Assembly: GCF_022846655.1 (NCBI RefSeq)
Contig: NZ_AP025667.1
Coordinates: forward strand, 1,463,001 to 1,527,000
Direction of reading: 5' to 3'
DNA length: 64,000 bases
DNA from: Streptomyces seoulensis
GTDB taxonomy: Bacteria > Actinomycetota > Actinomycetes > Streptomycetales > Streptomycetaceae
Shown: in pieces, positions 1-13,320 of the stretch
Position numbering within the stretch: position 1 is the stretch's first letter
Layout: the number at the start of each line of letters is the position of its first letter
Made by a program: the position numbers and the translations under genes
Notes under the pieces: model-generated
Seen by the model: only the letters and a program-made list of their open reading frames with translations
The model's database searches: none
Told to the model about the DNA's origin: nothing

Positions 1-577
1 GAGCACGTTCTCCGGCAAGGGCCTGCACAAGGCCGACACCACCGCGGACGCCTACGCCCACATCCAGGACGCGTTCGTCAACGGCAAGGTCGCCTCGATC
101 ATCCAGGGCCCCTGGGAGATCACGAACTTCTACAAGGGCTCGGCCTTCAAGGACAAGTCCAACCTCGGCATCGCCACCGTCCCGGCCGGCTCCGCGGGCA
201 AGGCGGGCGCCCCGACCGGCGGCCACAACCTCTCGGTCTACGCCGGCTCGGACAAGGCCCACCAGGACGCGGCGCTGAAGTTCGTGAACTTCATGACCTC
301 GGCCAAGTCCCAGGAGGCCATCGCGCTGAAGAACTCCACGCTGCCGACCCGCGGCGACGCCTACACCGCCAAGGTCAAGGGCGACCCGGGCATCGCCGGT
401 TACCAGGGCGTCCTCTCCGCCGCCCAGCCCCGCCCGGCGCTGCCGGAGTACAGCTCCCTGTGGGGTCCGCTGGACACCGAGCTGCCCAAGGTGGCCGGGG
501 GCAAGGAGCCGCTGGACAAGGGCCTGGGCAACGCCGAGCTGGCCATCGCCAAGCTGGTGCCCGACTTCAGCAAGTGA
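1..577 (+). CDS. malE: Maltose/maltodextrin ABC transporter substrate-binding protein (3' part)
   Basis: Only the C-terminal ~191 residues are present; the reading frame is open from base 2 and the start lies upstream of the window. The extracellular lipoprotein of this family captures maltose and maltodextrins and delivers them to MalFG. Visible features are typical of the C-lobe of a family 1 solute-binding protein: IIQGPWEI, GGHNLSVYAGS and a terminal segment with LPEYSSLWGPLD. It is directly followed by malF and malG, which supports the maltose assignment over other sugars. A strong hairpin separates it from malF. Confidence 0.93.
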   Translation, partial: STFSGKGLHKADTTADAYAHIQDAFVNGKVASIIQGPWEITNFYKGSAFKDKSNLGIATVPAGSAGKAGAPTGGHNLSVYAGSDKAHQDAALKFVNFMTSAKSQEAIALKNSTLPTRGDAYTAKVKGDPGIAGYQGVLSAAQPRPALPEYSSLWGPLDTELPKVAGGKEPLDKGLGNAELAIAKLVPDFSK

Positions 578-583
578 GCCCGT

Positions 584-633
584 GTGGCCGCCGGGTTCCC
601 CCGCCGTGGGGGATGGGGGAACCCGGCGGCCAC
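584..633 (+). promoter_or_regulatory. malE-malF intercistronic hairpin
   Basis: Bases 584-602 and 615-633 form a perfect 19-bp inverted repeat with a 12-nt loop, starting seven bases after the malE stop. No T-run follows, so a full terminator is unlikely. The position suggests partial termination or protection of the upstream malE mRNA, giving more binding protein than membrane components. That role is inferred by analogy with malE-malF intergenic structures in enterobacteria. Confidence 0.8.
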
Positions 634-679
634 CGGCCTACGACCAGTCCGCCCCCGAACTCGTAGAAGGTGTCGCACC

Positions 680-1684
680 ATGACAGTCGCCATCGACCGC
701 GCGACCGGCGAGCGCCGCGATGAGCGGCCGCCCCGCCCCGGTCTCGGGCAGCGCCTGAAGAACGGCTACCAGAGGTACTGGTACGCCTACGCGATGATCG
801 CGCCCGTGGTCGTCGTGCTCGGCGTCCTCGTGGGCTACCCGCTGGTGCGGGGTGTCTACCTCACCCTCACCGACGCCAACAGCCTCAACTCGGCGCGCAC
901 CATCGGCGTCAACCACATCGAGGCCACCTACAAGTTCATCGGGCTGGACAACTACCAGGACATCCTCTTCGGCCCCACGGCCTACGACCGCTTCTGGTCG
1001 CACTTCCTGTGGACCGTCTTCTGGACCGCCGCCTGCGTCACCCTGCACTACGTCATCGGCCTGGGCCTCGCGATGATGCTCGACCAGAAGCTGCGCGGCC
1101 GCACGGTCTACCGGCTGCTGCTCGTCCTGCCCTGGGCCGTGCCGACCTTCGTCACCGTCTTCTCCTGGCGCATCATGCTGGCCGACTCCGGCGTGCTCAA
1201 CCAGGTCCTCGGCGCCCTCCACCTGCCCCAGCCGGCCTGGCTGGAGGACACCTTCTGGCAGCGGTTCGCCGCCATCATGGTCAACACCTGGTGCGGTGTG
1301 CCGTTCATGATGCTCTCGCTGCTCGGCGGGCTCCAGTCCATCGACTCCTCGCTGTACGAGGCCGCCGAGATGGACGGCGCGAGCGCCTGGCAGCGCTTCC
1401 GGCACGTCACCCTGCCCGGTCTGCGCTCGGTCAGCTCCACCGTGGTCCTGCTCGGCGTGATCTGGACCTTCAACCAGTTCGCCATCATCTTCCTGCTGTT
1501 CGGCCCCACCGGCGCCCCGGACGCCCAGATCCTCGTCACCTGGGCCTACTTCCTCGGCTTCGGGCAGCAGCCGCGCGACTTCGCCCAGTCCGCCGCGTAC
1601 GGCGTACTGCTGCTGTCGATCCTGACCGTCTTCACCTCCTTCTACTTCCGCTGGCTGAAGCGCAATGACCAGCTCGCCGTCTGA
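680..1684 (+). CDS. malF: Maltose ABC transporter permease MalF
   Basis: Inner-membrane permease subunit (334 aa) of the maltodextrin importer, pairing with MalG. It has about six membrane segments and the cytoplasmic EAA loop (YEAAEMDGASAWQRF) that contacts the ATPase. The ATG at 680 is chosen because AGAAGG sits just upstream; an in-frame ATG at 584 lies inside the intercistronic hairpin and gives a proline/arginine-rich extension untypical of the family. No ATPase gene is present nearby. Streptomyces sugar importers commonly share the unlinked ATPase MsiK, so that partner is inferred. Confidence 0.93.
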   Translation: MTVAIDRATGERRDERPPRPGLGQRLKNGYQRYWYAYAMIAPVVVVLGVLVGYPLVRGVYLTLTDANSLNSARTIGVNHIEATYKFIGLDNYQDILFGPTAYDRFWSHFLWTVFWTAACVTLHYVIGLGLAMMLDQKLRGRTVYRLLLVLPWAVPTFVTVFSWRIMLADSGVLNQVLGALHLPQPAWLEDTFWQRFAAIMVNTWCGVPFMMLSLLGGLQSIDSSLYEAAEMDGASAWQRFRHVTLPGLRSVSSTVVLLGVIWTFNQFAIIFLLFGPTGAPDAQILVTWAYFLGFGQQPRDFAQSAAYGVLLLSILTVFTSFYFRWLKRNDQLAV

Positions 1685-1703
1685 CGCCGCAGGAGCCGCC
1701 GCC

Positions 1704-2624
1704 ATGAGCACCACGACACCCCCCGAGACAGCTCCGGGACGCCCGCTCACCGCCGAGGCCCCGGCCGCCCCCCGGCCCCGCGCGTCCCGCCGGCGCGGTG
1801 AGCTCGGCCCGCTGGGCACCGCCCTGCTCCACGGCGGCCTGGTCCTGGCCAGCCTGATCGCGCTGGTCCCGGTGGCCTGGCTGTTCTTCCTGTCCCTCGG
1901 GTCGGAGAAGGACGACTACCTGCACCCGGGCCGCATCTTCGGCCGGGCCGGCTTCGGCAACTACGCCTTCGTGCTCCAGCACACCGGCTTCTTCGACTGG
2001 TTCAAGTCGACGATGATCGTGGCGCTCGGCACCACCTTCATCGGTGTCTTCGTCGCCGCCACCACCGGCTACGCCGTCTCCCGGATGCGCTTCCCCGGCT
2101 ACAAGCCGCTGATGTGGGTCCTGCTGCTCACCCAGGCGTTCCCGATCGCCATCCTGATCGTGCCGATGTACGAGATCTTCGGCGAGCTGGGCCTGATCGA
2201 CACCTACTGGGCGCTGATCCTGATCAACTGCTCCACCGCCGTGCCGTACAGCGCGTGGCTGCTCAAGGGGTATTTCGACACCATCCCCTTCGAGATCGAC
2301 GAGGCGGGCCGGGTGGACGGGCTCACCCCGTTCGGCACCTTCTTCCGGCTGATCCTGCCGCTGGCCCGCCCGGGCCTGGCCGTCGCCGCGTTCTACAACT
2401 TCATCACGGCGGTCGGCGAGGTCGCCTTCGCCACGACCTTCATGCTGGACGACTCCAAGTACACCTTCGCGGTGGGCCTGCAGACCTTCGTCAGCGAGCA
2501 CGACGCGCAGTGGAACTACATGGCCGCCACCGCGGTGCTGATCGCGATACCCGTGTCCGTGTTCTTCTATCTCGTGCAGAAGAACCTCGTCACCGGCCTC
2601 ACCGCGGGCGGCACCAAGGGCTGA
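1704..2624 (+). CDS. malG: Maltose ABC transporter permease MalG
   Basis: Second permease subunit (306 aa) of the maltose importer. It has six hydrophobic segments and the EAA-loop motif EIDEAGRVDGLTPFGTFF. ATG 1704 is preferred because AGGAG (1691-1695) lies 8 nt upstream; an in-frame ATG at 1665 would overlap malF by 20 nt. The short cytoplasmic N-terminus is rich in Ala, Pro and Arg. It is co-transcribed with malE, malF and probably the downstream glucosidase (57-nt gap). Confidence 0.93.
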   Translation: MSTTTPPETAPGRPLTAEAPAAPRPRASRRRGELGPLGTALLHGGLVLASLIALVPVAWLFFLSLGSEKDDYLHPGRIFGRAGFGNYAFVLQHTGFFDWFKSTMIVALGTTFIGVFVAATTGYAVSRMRFPGYKPLMWVLLLTQAFPIAILIVPMYEIFGELGLIDTYWALILINCSTAVPYSAWLLKGYFDTIPFEIDEAGRVDGLTPFGTFFRLILPLARPGLAVAAFYNFITAVGEVAFATTFMLDDSKYTFAVGLQTFVSEHDAQWNYMAATAVLIAIPVSVFFYLVQKNLVTGLTAGGTKG

Positions 2625-2681
2625 CGCCCCGCCGCACCCACGTCTGACACGAACCGAACCTCGTCACGCACCAAGGACGCC

Positions 2682-4364
2682 ATGAGCCAGCAGCATCTCG
2701 CAGCCCCGGCCGACGAAACCGCCGTCGCCCCCGCCGCCCAGCACCGCGACTGGTGGCGCGGCGCGGTGATCTACCAGGTCTATCCGCGCAGCTTCGCCGA
2801 CTCCAACGGCGACGGCATGGGCGACCTGGAGGGCGTGCGCGCCAGACTGCCCTACCTGCGCGACCTCGGCGTGGACGCCGTCTGGCTCAGCCCGTTCTAC
2901 GCCTCCCCGCAGGCCGACGCCGGCTACGACGTGGCCGACTACCGTGCCGTCGACCCCATGTTCGGCAACCTGCTGGACGCCGACGCGCTCATCCGCGACG
3001 CCCATGAGCTGTCCCTGCGGATCATCGTGGACCTCGTGCCCAACCACTCCTCCGACCAGCACGAGTGGTTCAAGCGGGCGCTCGCCGAGGGCCCCGGCTC
3101 GCCGCTGCGCGAGCGCTACCACTTCCGCCCCGGCAAGGGGAAGAAGGGCGAACTCCCGCCCAACGACTGGGAGTCCATCTTCGGCGGCCCCGCCTGGACC
3201 CGGGTCACCGAGCCCGACGGCACGCCCGGCGAGTGGTACCTGCACCTCTTCGCGCCGGAGCAGCCCGACTTCAACTGGGAACACCCGGCCGTGGGCGACG
3301 AGTTCCGCTCGATCCTGCGGTTCTGGCTGGACATGGGGGTCGACGGCTTCCGCATCGACGTGGCCCACGGTCTGGTGAAGGCCGAGGGTCTGCCCGACCT
3401 CGGCGCCCACGACCAGCTCAAGCTGCTGGGCAACGACGTGATGCCGTTCTTCGACCAGGAGGGCGTCCACGAGGTCTACCGGCAGTGGCGGACCGTGCTG
3501 GACGAGTACGCGGGGGAGAGGATCTTCGTAGCGGAGGCGTGGACGCCGACCATCGAGCGCACCGCCAACTATGTCCGCCCCGACGAGCTGCACCAGGCGT
3601 TCAACTTCCAGTACCTCGGCACCGACTGGGACGCGGAGCAGTTGCGTGAGGTCATCGACCGCACGCTCGCCGCGATGCGCCCGGTCGACGCCCCGGCCAC
3701 CTGGGTGCTCTCCAACCACGACGTCACCCGGCACGCCACCCGCTTCGCCAACCCGCCCGGCCTCGGCACCCAGATCCGCACCGCCGGAGACCGCGCCCTC
3801 GGCCTGCGCCGGGCCCGCGCCGCCACCCTGCTGATGCTGGCGCTGCCCGGCTCCGCCTACCTCTACCAGGGCGAGGAACTGGGCCTGCCCGACGTGGTCG
3901 ACCTGCCCGACGAGGTGCGCCAGGACCCCGCCTACTTCCGGGGCGAGGGCCAGGACGGCTTCCGCGACGGCTGCCGGGTGCCGATCCCCTGGACCAGCGA
4001 GGGTTCGTCGTACGGCTTCGGGGTCGGGGGCAGTTGGCTGCCGCAGCCGGCGGGCTGGGGCGAGCTGAGCGTGGAGGCGCAGACCGGCGTGGCGGGTTCG
4101 ACGCTGGAGCTGTACCGGGCCGCGCTCGCCGCCCGGCGTGATCAGCCCTCGCTCGGCGCGGGCTCGGCCGTCGAGTGGCTGCCCGCCCCCGAGGGCGTCC
4201 TCGTCTTCCGGCGCGGGGAGGTCACCTGCGTCGCCAACACCACCGGCGAGCCGGTCACCGTCCCGGCTCACGGGCGGGTGCTGCTCGCCAGCGGGGAGAT
4301 CACCGAGAGCGCCGACGGGGCCGAGATCCCGGCCGACACCACGGTCTGGTGGACCACCGCCTGA
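2682..4364 (+). CDS. aglA: Cytoplasmic GH13 alpha-glucosidase of the maltose operon
   Basis: Intracellular glycoside hydrolase family 13 enzyme (560 aa, no signal peptide) that releases glucose from imported maltose and maltodextrins. The conserved GH13 regions are visible: DLVPNH (D117-H122), GFRID with nucleophile D226, FVAEAW with general acid E285, and SNHD with D347. YQVYPRSFADSNGDG near the N-terminus is typical of the oligo-1,6-glucosidase/alpha-glucosidase subfamily. AAGGA precedes ATG 2682. Its place after malG argues for a maltose role; trehalulose or isomaltose activity cannot be excluded from sequence. Confidence 0.92.
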   Translation: MSQQHLAAPADETAVAPAAQHRDWWRGAVIYQVYPRSFADSNGDGMGDLEGVRARLPYLRDLGVDAVWLSPFYASPQADAGYDVADYRAVDPMFGNLLDADALIRDAHELSLRIIVDLVPNHSSDQHEWFKRALAEGPGSPLRERYHFRPGKGKKGELPPNDWESIFGGPAWTRVTEPDGTPGEWYLHLFAPEQPDFNWEHPAVGDEFRSILRFWLDMGVDGFRIDVAHGLVKAEGLPDLGAHDQLKLLGNDVMPFFDQEGVHEVYRQWRTVLDEYAGERIFVAEAWTPTIERTANYVRPDELHQAFNFQYLGTDWDAEQLREVIDRTLAAMRPVDAPATWVLSNHDVTRHATRFANPPGLGTQIRTAGDRALGLRRARAATLLMLALPGSAYLYQGEELGLPDVVDLPDEVRQDPAYFRGEGQDGFRDGCRVPIPWTSEGSSYGFGVGGSWLPQPAGWGELSVEAQTGVAGSTLELYRAALAARRDQPSLGAGSAVEWLPAPEGVLVFRRGEVTCVANTTGEPVTVPAHGRVLLASGEITESADGAEIPADTTVWWTTA

Positions 4365-4369
4365 AAGTT

Positions 4370-4380
4370 CTTGCATCAAC
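4370..4380 (+). promoter_or_regulatory. Isolated MalR-like half-palindrome after the glucosidase gene
   Basis: CTTGCATCAAC resembles the CTTGC/GCAAG arms of the two stronger operators upstream of the amylase and pullulanase genes. It lies just past the glucosidase stop, about 60 nt before the amylase operator, so it could be an auxiliary binding site. Support is weak on its own. Confidence 0.3.
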
Positions 4381-4388
4381 TTCCCACG

Positions 4389-4415
4389 GCCCGCTGCCTT
4401 TTCAGGTGGCGGGCC
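4389..4415 (+). terminator. Terminator of the malEFG-glucosidase operon
   Basis: GGCCCGC (4389-4395) pairs with GCGGGCC (4409-4415), with further partial pairing inside, followed at once by TTTAA. It sits 25 nt after the glucosidase stop and before the amylase operator, so it probably separates the two transcription units. Confidence 0.7.
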
Positions 4416-4439
4416 TTTAACATCTGCGTCACCGCAAGT

Positions 4440-4459
4440 TTGCTGAAACATTTCAGCAA
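4440..4459 (+). promoter_or_regulatory. MalR/Reg1-type operator upstream of the alpha-amylase gene
   Basis: TTGCTGAAA (4440-4448) and TTTCAGCAA (4451-4459) form a perfect 9-bp inverted repeat around a 2-nt centre. It lies 61 nt upstream of the amylase ATG. LacI-family maltose repressors (MalR/Reg1) control Streptomyces amylase genes through TTGC/GCAA-containing repeats. The left arm begins with TTGCTG, which could double as a -35 element. Confidence 0.72.
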
Positions 4460-4520
4460 GCCGCTTCATGCGTTCGACGAACCAACGAACCAACGCCTTC
4501 AACGACGAAGGAACCCCCAC

Positions 4521-5900
4521 ATGGCACGCAGAACCCTCACCGTGGCGCTCGCCCTCGCGGCAGCGGTCACGGTTGGCATGTACCCGACTACTCCGGCCCA
4601 GGCCGCCCCGCCCGGCACCAAGGACGTCACCGCCGTCCTCTTCGAGTGGAACTTCGCCTCCGTGGCCCGCGAGTGCACCACCACCCTCGGCCCGGCCGGC
4701 TACGGCTACGTGCAGGTCTCCCCGCCCGCCGAGCACATACAGGGCTCGCAGTGGTGGACCTCCTACCAGCCCGTCTCGTACAAGATCGCCGGCCGGCTCG
4801 GCGACCGCACGGCCTTCAAGAGCATGGTCGACACGTGTCACTCGGCCGGGGTCAAGGTCGTCACCGACACCGTGATCAACCACATGGCGGCGGGCAGCGG
4901 CACCGGCACCGGCGGCTCGTCGTACACGAAGTACAACTACCCCGGCCTGTACTCGTCCCCCGACTTCGACGACTGCACCGCGCAGATCAGCAACTACCAG
5001 GACCGCTGGAACGTCCAGCACTGCGAACTGGTGGGCCTGGCCGACCTGGACACCGGCGAGGAGTACGTCCGCAAGGCCATCGCCGGGTACATGAACGACC
5101 TGCTCTCGCTGGGCGTCGACGGCTTCCGCGTCGACGCGGCCAAGCACATCGACAAGGCCGACCTGGCCAACATCAAGTCCCGGCTGACCAACCCGTCGGT
5201 GTACTGGAAGCAGGAGGCCATCTACGGCGCGGGCGAGGCCGTCCAGCCCACCGAGTACACGGGCACCGGCGACGTCCAGGAGTTCCGCTACGCCTACGAC
5301 CTCAAGCGGGTGTTCAACAGCGAGAACCTGGCCTACCTGAAGAACTACGGTGAGGGCTGGGGGTACATGAGCAGCTCGGTCGCCGGGGTCTTCGTCGACA
5401 ACCACGACACCGAGCGCAACGGCAGCACCCTCAACTACAAGGACGGCGCCAACTACACGCTGGCCAACGTCTTCATGCTGGCCTACCCGTACGGCACCCC
5501 GGACATCAACTCCGGCTACGAGTGGTCCGACGCGGACGCCGGCCCGCCCAACGGGGGCAAGGTCAACGCCTGCTGGCAGGACGGCTGGAAGTGCCAGCAC
5601 GCCTGGCCGGAGATCAGGTCCATGGTCGCCTTCCGCAACGCCACCCGCGGCCAGGCCGTCACCAACTGGTGGGACGACGGCAACGACGCCATCGCCTTCG
5701 GGCGCGGCAGCAAGGGCTTCGTGGCCATCAACCACGAGTCCTCGTCACTGTCCCGCACCTACCAGACCTCGCTCGCGGCGGGCACGTACTGCAACGTCCA
5801 GAACAACACCACGGTGTCGGTGAACTCCGGCGGCCAGTTCACCGCGACCCTCGGCGCCAACACCGCCCTCGCCCTGTACGCGGGCAAGTCGAGCTGCTGA
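4521..5900 (+). CDS. aml: Secreted alpha-amylase (GH13)
   Basis: Extracellular endo-acting alpha-amylase (459 aa) cleaving internal alpha-1,4 bonds of starch. A Sec signal peptide ends near AQA28. GH13 regions: DTVINH (D116-H121), GFRVDAAKH with nucleophile D205, QEAI with acid E232, and VDNHD with D296; the order and spacing are those of streptomycete and animal-like amylases. ATG 4521 has GAAGGA just upstream, and an in-frame upstream ATG at 4371 would place the signal peptide internally. No starch-binding domain follows the catalytic part. Its own operator and terminator indicate a monocistronic unit. Confidence 0.95.
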   Translation: MARRTLTVALALAAAVTVGMYPTTPAQAAPPGTKDVTAVLFEWNFASVARECTTTLGPAGYGYVQVSPPAEHIQGSQWWTSYQPVSYKIAGRLGDRTAFKSMVDTCHSAGVKVVTDTVINHMAAGSGTGTGGSSYTKYNYPGLYSSPDFDDCTAQISNYQDRWNVQHCELVGLADLDTGEEYVRKAIAGYMNDLLSLGVDGFRVDAAKHIDKADLANIKSRLTNPSVYWKQEAIYGAGEAVQPTEYTGTGDVQEFRYAYDLKRVFNSENLAYLKNYGEGWGYMSSSVAGVFVDNHDTERNGSTLNYKDGANYTLANVFMLAYPYGTPDINSGYEWSDADAGPPNGGKVNACWQDGWKCQHAWPEIRSMVAFRNATRGQAVTNWWDDGNDAIAFGRGSKGFVAINHESSSLSRTYQTSLAAGTYCNVQNNTTVSVNSGGQFTATLGANTALALYAGKSSC

Positions 5901-5922
5901 CGCTCCCCTCGAGGCACCTCCC

Positions 5923-5955
5923 GACGAACCGTCCGTCGTATACGGGCGGTTCGTC
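5923..5955 (+). terminator. Terminator of the alpha-amylase gene
   Basis: GACGAACCG (5923-5931) pairs with CGGTTCGTC (5947-5955), and the stem continues inward to 14 bp with one G-U pair. It begins 22 nt after the amylase stop codon. Confidence 0.75.
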
Positions 5956-5997
5956 CCTCGTTCAACGCTGAAATTTCTTTCTTCATGTTTCACAAGT

Positions 5998-6028
5998 CTT
6001 GCTGCAAGGCTTTCGGCGGCGGTACGGT
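5998..6028 (+). promoter_or_regulatory. Pullulanase promoter with MalR-like operator
   Basis: CTTGCTGCAAG (5998-6008) is a perfect 11-nt palindrome. TTGCTG (5999-6004) is followed after 18 nt by TACGGT (6023-6028), giving a plausible -35/-10 pair, so a repressor on the palindrome would cover the -35 region. The same TTGCTG core occurs in the amylase operator at 4440, suggesting joint control of both exoenzymes. The start codon lies at 6102. Confidence 0.65.
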
Positions 6029-6101
6029 CACGCCGCGTCCGGCAGCGAAGCCGTGCCTCTGGCCGGACTCGAACGAGCCGTGAGCGCAAGGAGTTTGTGC
6101 C

Positions 6102-11495
<5,394 letters not shown>

Positions 11496-11499
11496 CGGG

Positions 11500-12189
11500 T
11501 CACCCGGCCAGGGAGATCAGCCGGGTGGCGAGTTCCGCGAAGGGACCGTCACCCGGCTCGCCCTGCACGAAGCCCCGCACCACGGCGGCCATCTCCGGGT
11601 CGAAGGCGGCGCTGACGGCGGCCAGGGCGGCGAAGTCGTGCACGAGCTGGCGTTCCAGCTCCTCGCGCGGGACCCGGCGGCCGTCCAGCCAGATCAGCGC
11701 CGTCGACTCCACCAGCGAGATCCACGAGCGCACCACCAGCTCCAGCCGCGCGGGCGCCTCGGTGACCCCCAGGTGGGAGAGGATCTGCTCGTAGGCGGCC
11801 TGGCGCACGGAGTCGATGAGCGCGTTGGTGGCCGAGGAACCGACCGCCGGACCACCCCGCATCAGCGCGGAGAAACCCGGTCCGTGGTCGTCCACGAAGT
11901 CGAAGAAGCGGGCCATCACCCGCAGCAGCCGGGCGCCGAGCGGGCCCTCGTGCGGCTCCTCGAAGCGGCCCGCCAGATCCTCCGCCGCACGCGTCAACGC
12001 GGCCTCATACAGACTGAGTTTGCCGGGGAAGTAGTGGTAGACCAGCGGGCGTGAGATGCCCGCGGCCGACGCTATCTCGTCGATCGAGACCTCGTCGGGC
12101 GAGCGCCGGCTGAACAGGTCGAGCGCGACCTTGATCAACTGCTGCCGACGCTCCTCGACGCCCATCCTGCGGCGAACCCCGGTACTCAT
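11500..12189 (-). CDS. TetR-family transcriptional regulator
   Basis: 229-aa TetR-type repressor with an N-terminal HTH (EERRQQLIKVALDLFSRR, then ISRPLVYHYFPGKLSLYEAA) and a variable ligand domain. ATG 12189 is preferred; a GTG 30 nt upstream is in frame. It ends 4 nt from the pullulanase stop (convergent). The genes upstream on the same strand encode a flavin/[2Fe-2S] reductase and a putative di-iron protein, so it probably regulates that oxidation system rather than starch use. The effector is unknown. Confidence 0.88.
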   Translation of the reverse strand: MSTGVRRRMGVEERRQQLIKVALDLFSRRSPDEVSIDEIASAAGISRPLVYHYFPGKLSLYEAALTRAAEDLAGRFEEPHEGPLGARLLRVMARFFDFVDDHGPGFSALMRGGPAVGSSATNALIDSVRQAAYEQILSHLGVTEAPARLELVVRSWISLVESTALIWLDGRRVPREELERQLVHDFAALAAVSAAFDPEMAAVVRGFVQGEPGDGPFAELATRLISLAG

Positions 12190-12258
12190 GGGCTCAACCT
12201 TACCGACCGGAAACGACACTTGGACGATCCGCTTCCGCCCCGGTCGCGCTGCGCCGCC

Positions 12259-13320
12259 TCACATGTCCAGGACCAGGCGCTCACCCCGGGCGCGGGACAC
12301 GCAGATCAGCATCGAGTCGGCGCGCTCCCCGTCCGTCAGCAACTCGTCCCGGTGATCCACCTCGCCCTCCAGCACCCGCTGCTGACAGGTCCCGCAGAAT
12401 CCCTGCTCGCAGGAGTAGAGGGTGTCCGGCAGCTCCCGGCGTACCGCCGCCAGCACCGTCGAGTCCGGCGGCACGGTCAACGTCCGCCCGCTGCGCCGCA
12501 GTTCCACCTCGAACTCGGTGTCGTCCCCGGTCGCCGTACGCGGCGCGAACCGCTCCAGGTGCAGCGTGGCCCCCTCGGGCAGCACCCCCTCCACCGCCGC
12601 CATCAGCCCCTGCGGACCACAGCAGTACACGGCCGCGCCCTCGGGGAGCCCGGTCAGCAGCGCGGCCAGGTCGGGGCGCCCGTCCTCGTCCTCGGCCACC
12701 ACCGTGCACCCGTCCCCGACCAGCTCCGCTGCCTCCTTCAGAAACGGCATCGAGGCCCGCGTACGCCCGCAGTACAGCAGCCGCACGTCCGCGCCCTCGG
12801 GCAGGGCCCGCAGCATCGGCAGGACGGGGGTGATGCCGATACCTCCGGCCACGAACACGTACGCGGGCGCCCCCACCAGCGGGAAGCGGTTGCGCGGCCC
12901 GCGCACCTCCAGCTCCATCCCCTCGGTGAGCCGCTCGTGCACCTCGCGCGAACCGCCCCGCCCGTCCGTCACCAGCCGCGCCGCCACCTCGTACGACGAG
13001 GAGTCCGCCGGGTCCCCGCACAGCGAGTACTGCCGCACCAGCCCCGAGGGCAGCACCAGATCCAGATGCGCGCCCGGCTCCCAGGCGGGCAGGCCGGTGC
13101 CCTCCAGCCGGAGCCGCACCACCCCGTCCGCGATCCGCTCGTGGCCGGTCAGCCGCAGCCGCAGCGCCCGCGAGCGGGGACGCCCGGAGACCGGCGGGTC
13201 CAGCGCGGGCATCGGCCACAGCGGCGACCGGCGCACCCGGCTCCGCAGCGCCCGTCGGGTCAGCAGCCCGGCGCCCACGAGCAGCGCCGCGGTGACGGCC
13301 GACCTGGTCCGCCTAGGCAT
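12259..13320 (-). CDS. FAD/NAD(P)H reductase with C-terminal plant-type [2Fe-2S] ferredoxin (PDR/VanB type)
   Basis: 353-aa electron-transfer protein. An N-terminal hydrophobic stretch (~9-22) may anchor it to the membrane. Then come a flavin-binding domain (RQYSL, 96-100), a nucleotide-binding domain (GGIGITP, 159-165; CCGPQG) and a [2Fe-2S] domain with ligands C304, C309, C312 and C340. Such proteins pass electrons from NAD(P)H to an oxygenase partner. Its start overlaps the 3' end of the next gene upstream (13313-14215) by 8 nt, so the two are translationally coupled. The neighbour's di-iron ligand pattern makes it the likely electron acceptor. Confidence 0.9.
   Translation of the reverse strand: MPRRTRSAVTAALLVGAGLLTRRALRSRVRRSPLWPMPALDPPVSGRPRSRALRLRLTGHERIADGVVRLRLEGTGLPAWEPGAHLDLVLPSGLVRQYSLCGDPADSSSYEVAARLVTDGRGGSREVHERLTEGMELEVRGPRNRFPLVGAPAYVFVAGGIGITPVLPMLRALPEGADVRLLYCGRTRASMPFLKEAAELVGDGCTVVAEDEDGRPDLAALLTGLPEGAAVYCCGPQGLMAAVEGVLPEGATLHLERFAPRTATGDDTEFEVELRRSGRTLTVPPDSTVLAAVRRELPDTLYSCEQGFCGTCQQRVLEGEVDHRDELLTDGERADSMLICVSRARGERLVLDM

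Noticed and set aside
2664..5735. 1023-residue minus-strand frame over the glucosidase and amylase genes
   Set aside because: Antisense shadow of two confident GH13 genes; it also crosses the intergenic operator region, and there is no ribosome site or recognisable fold.
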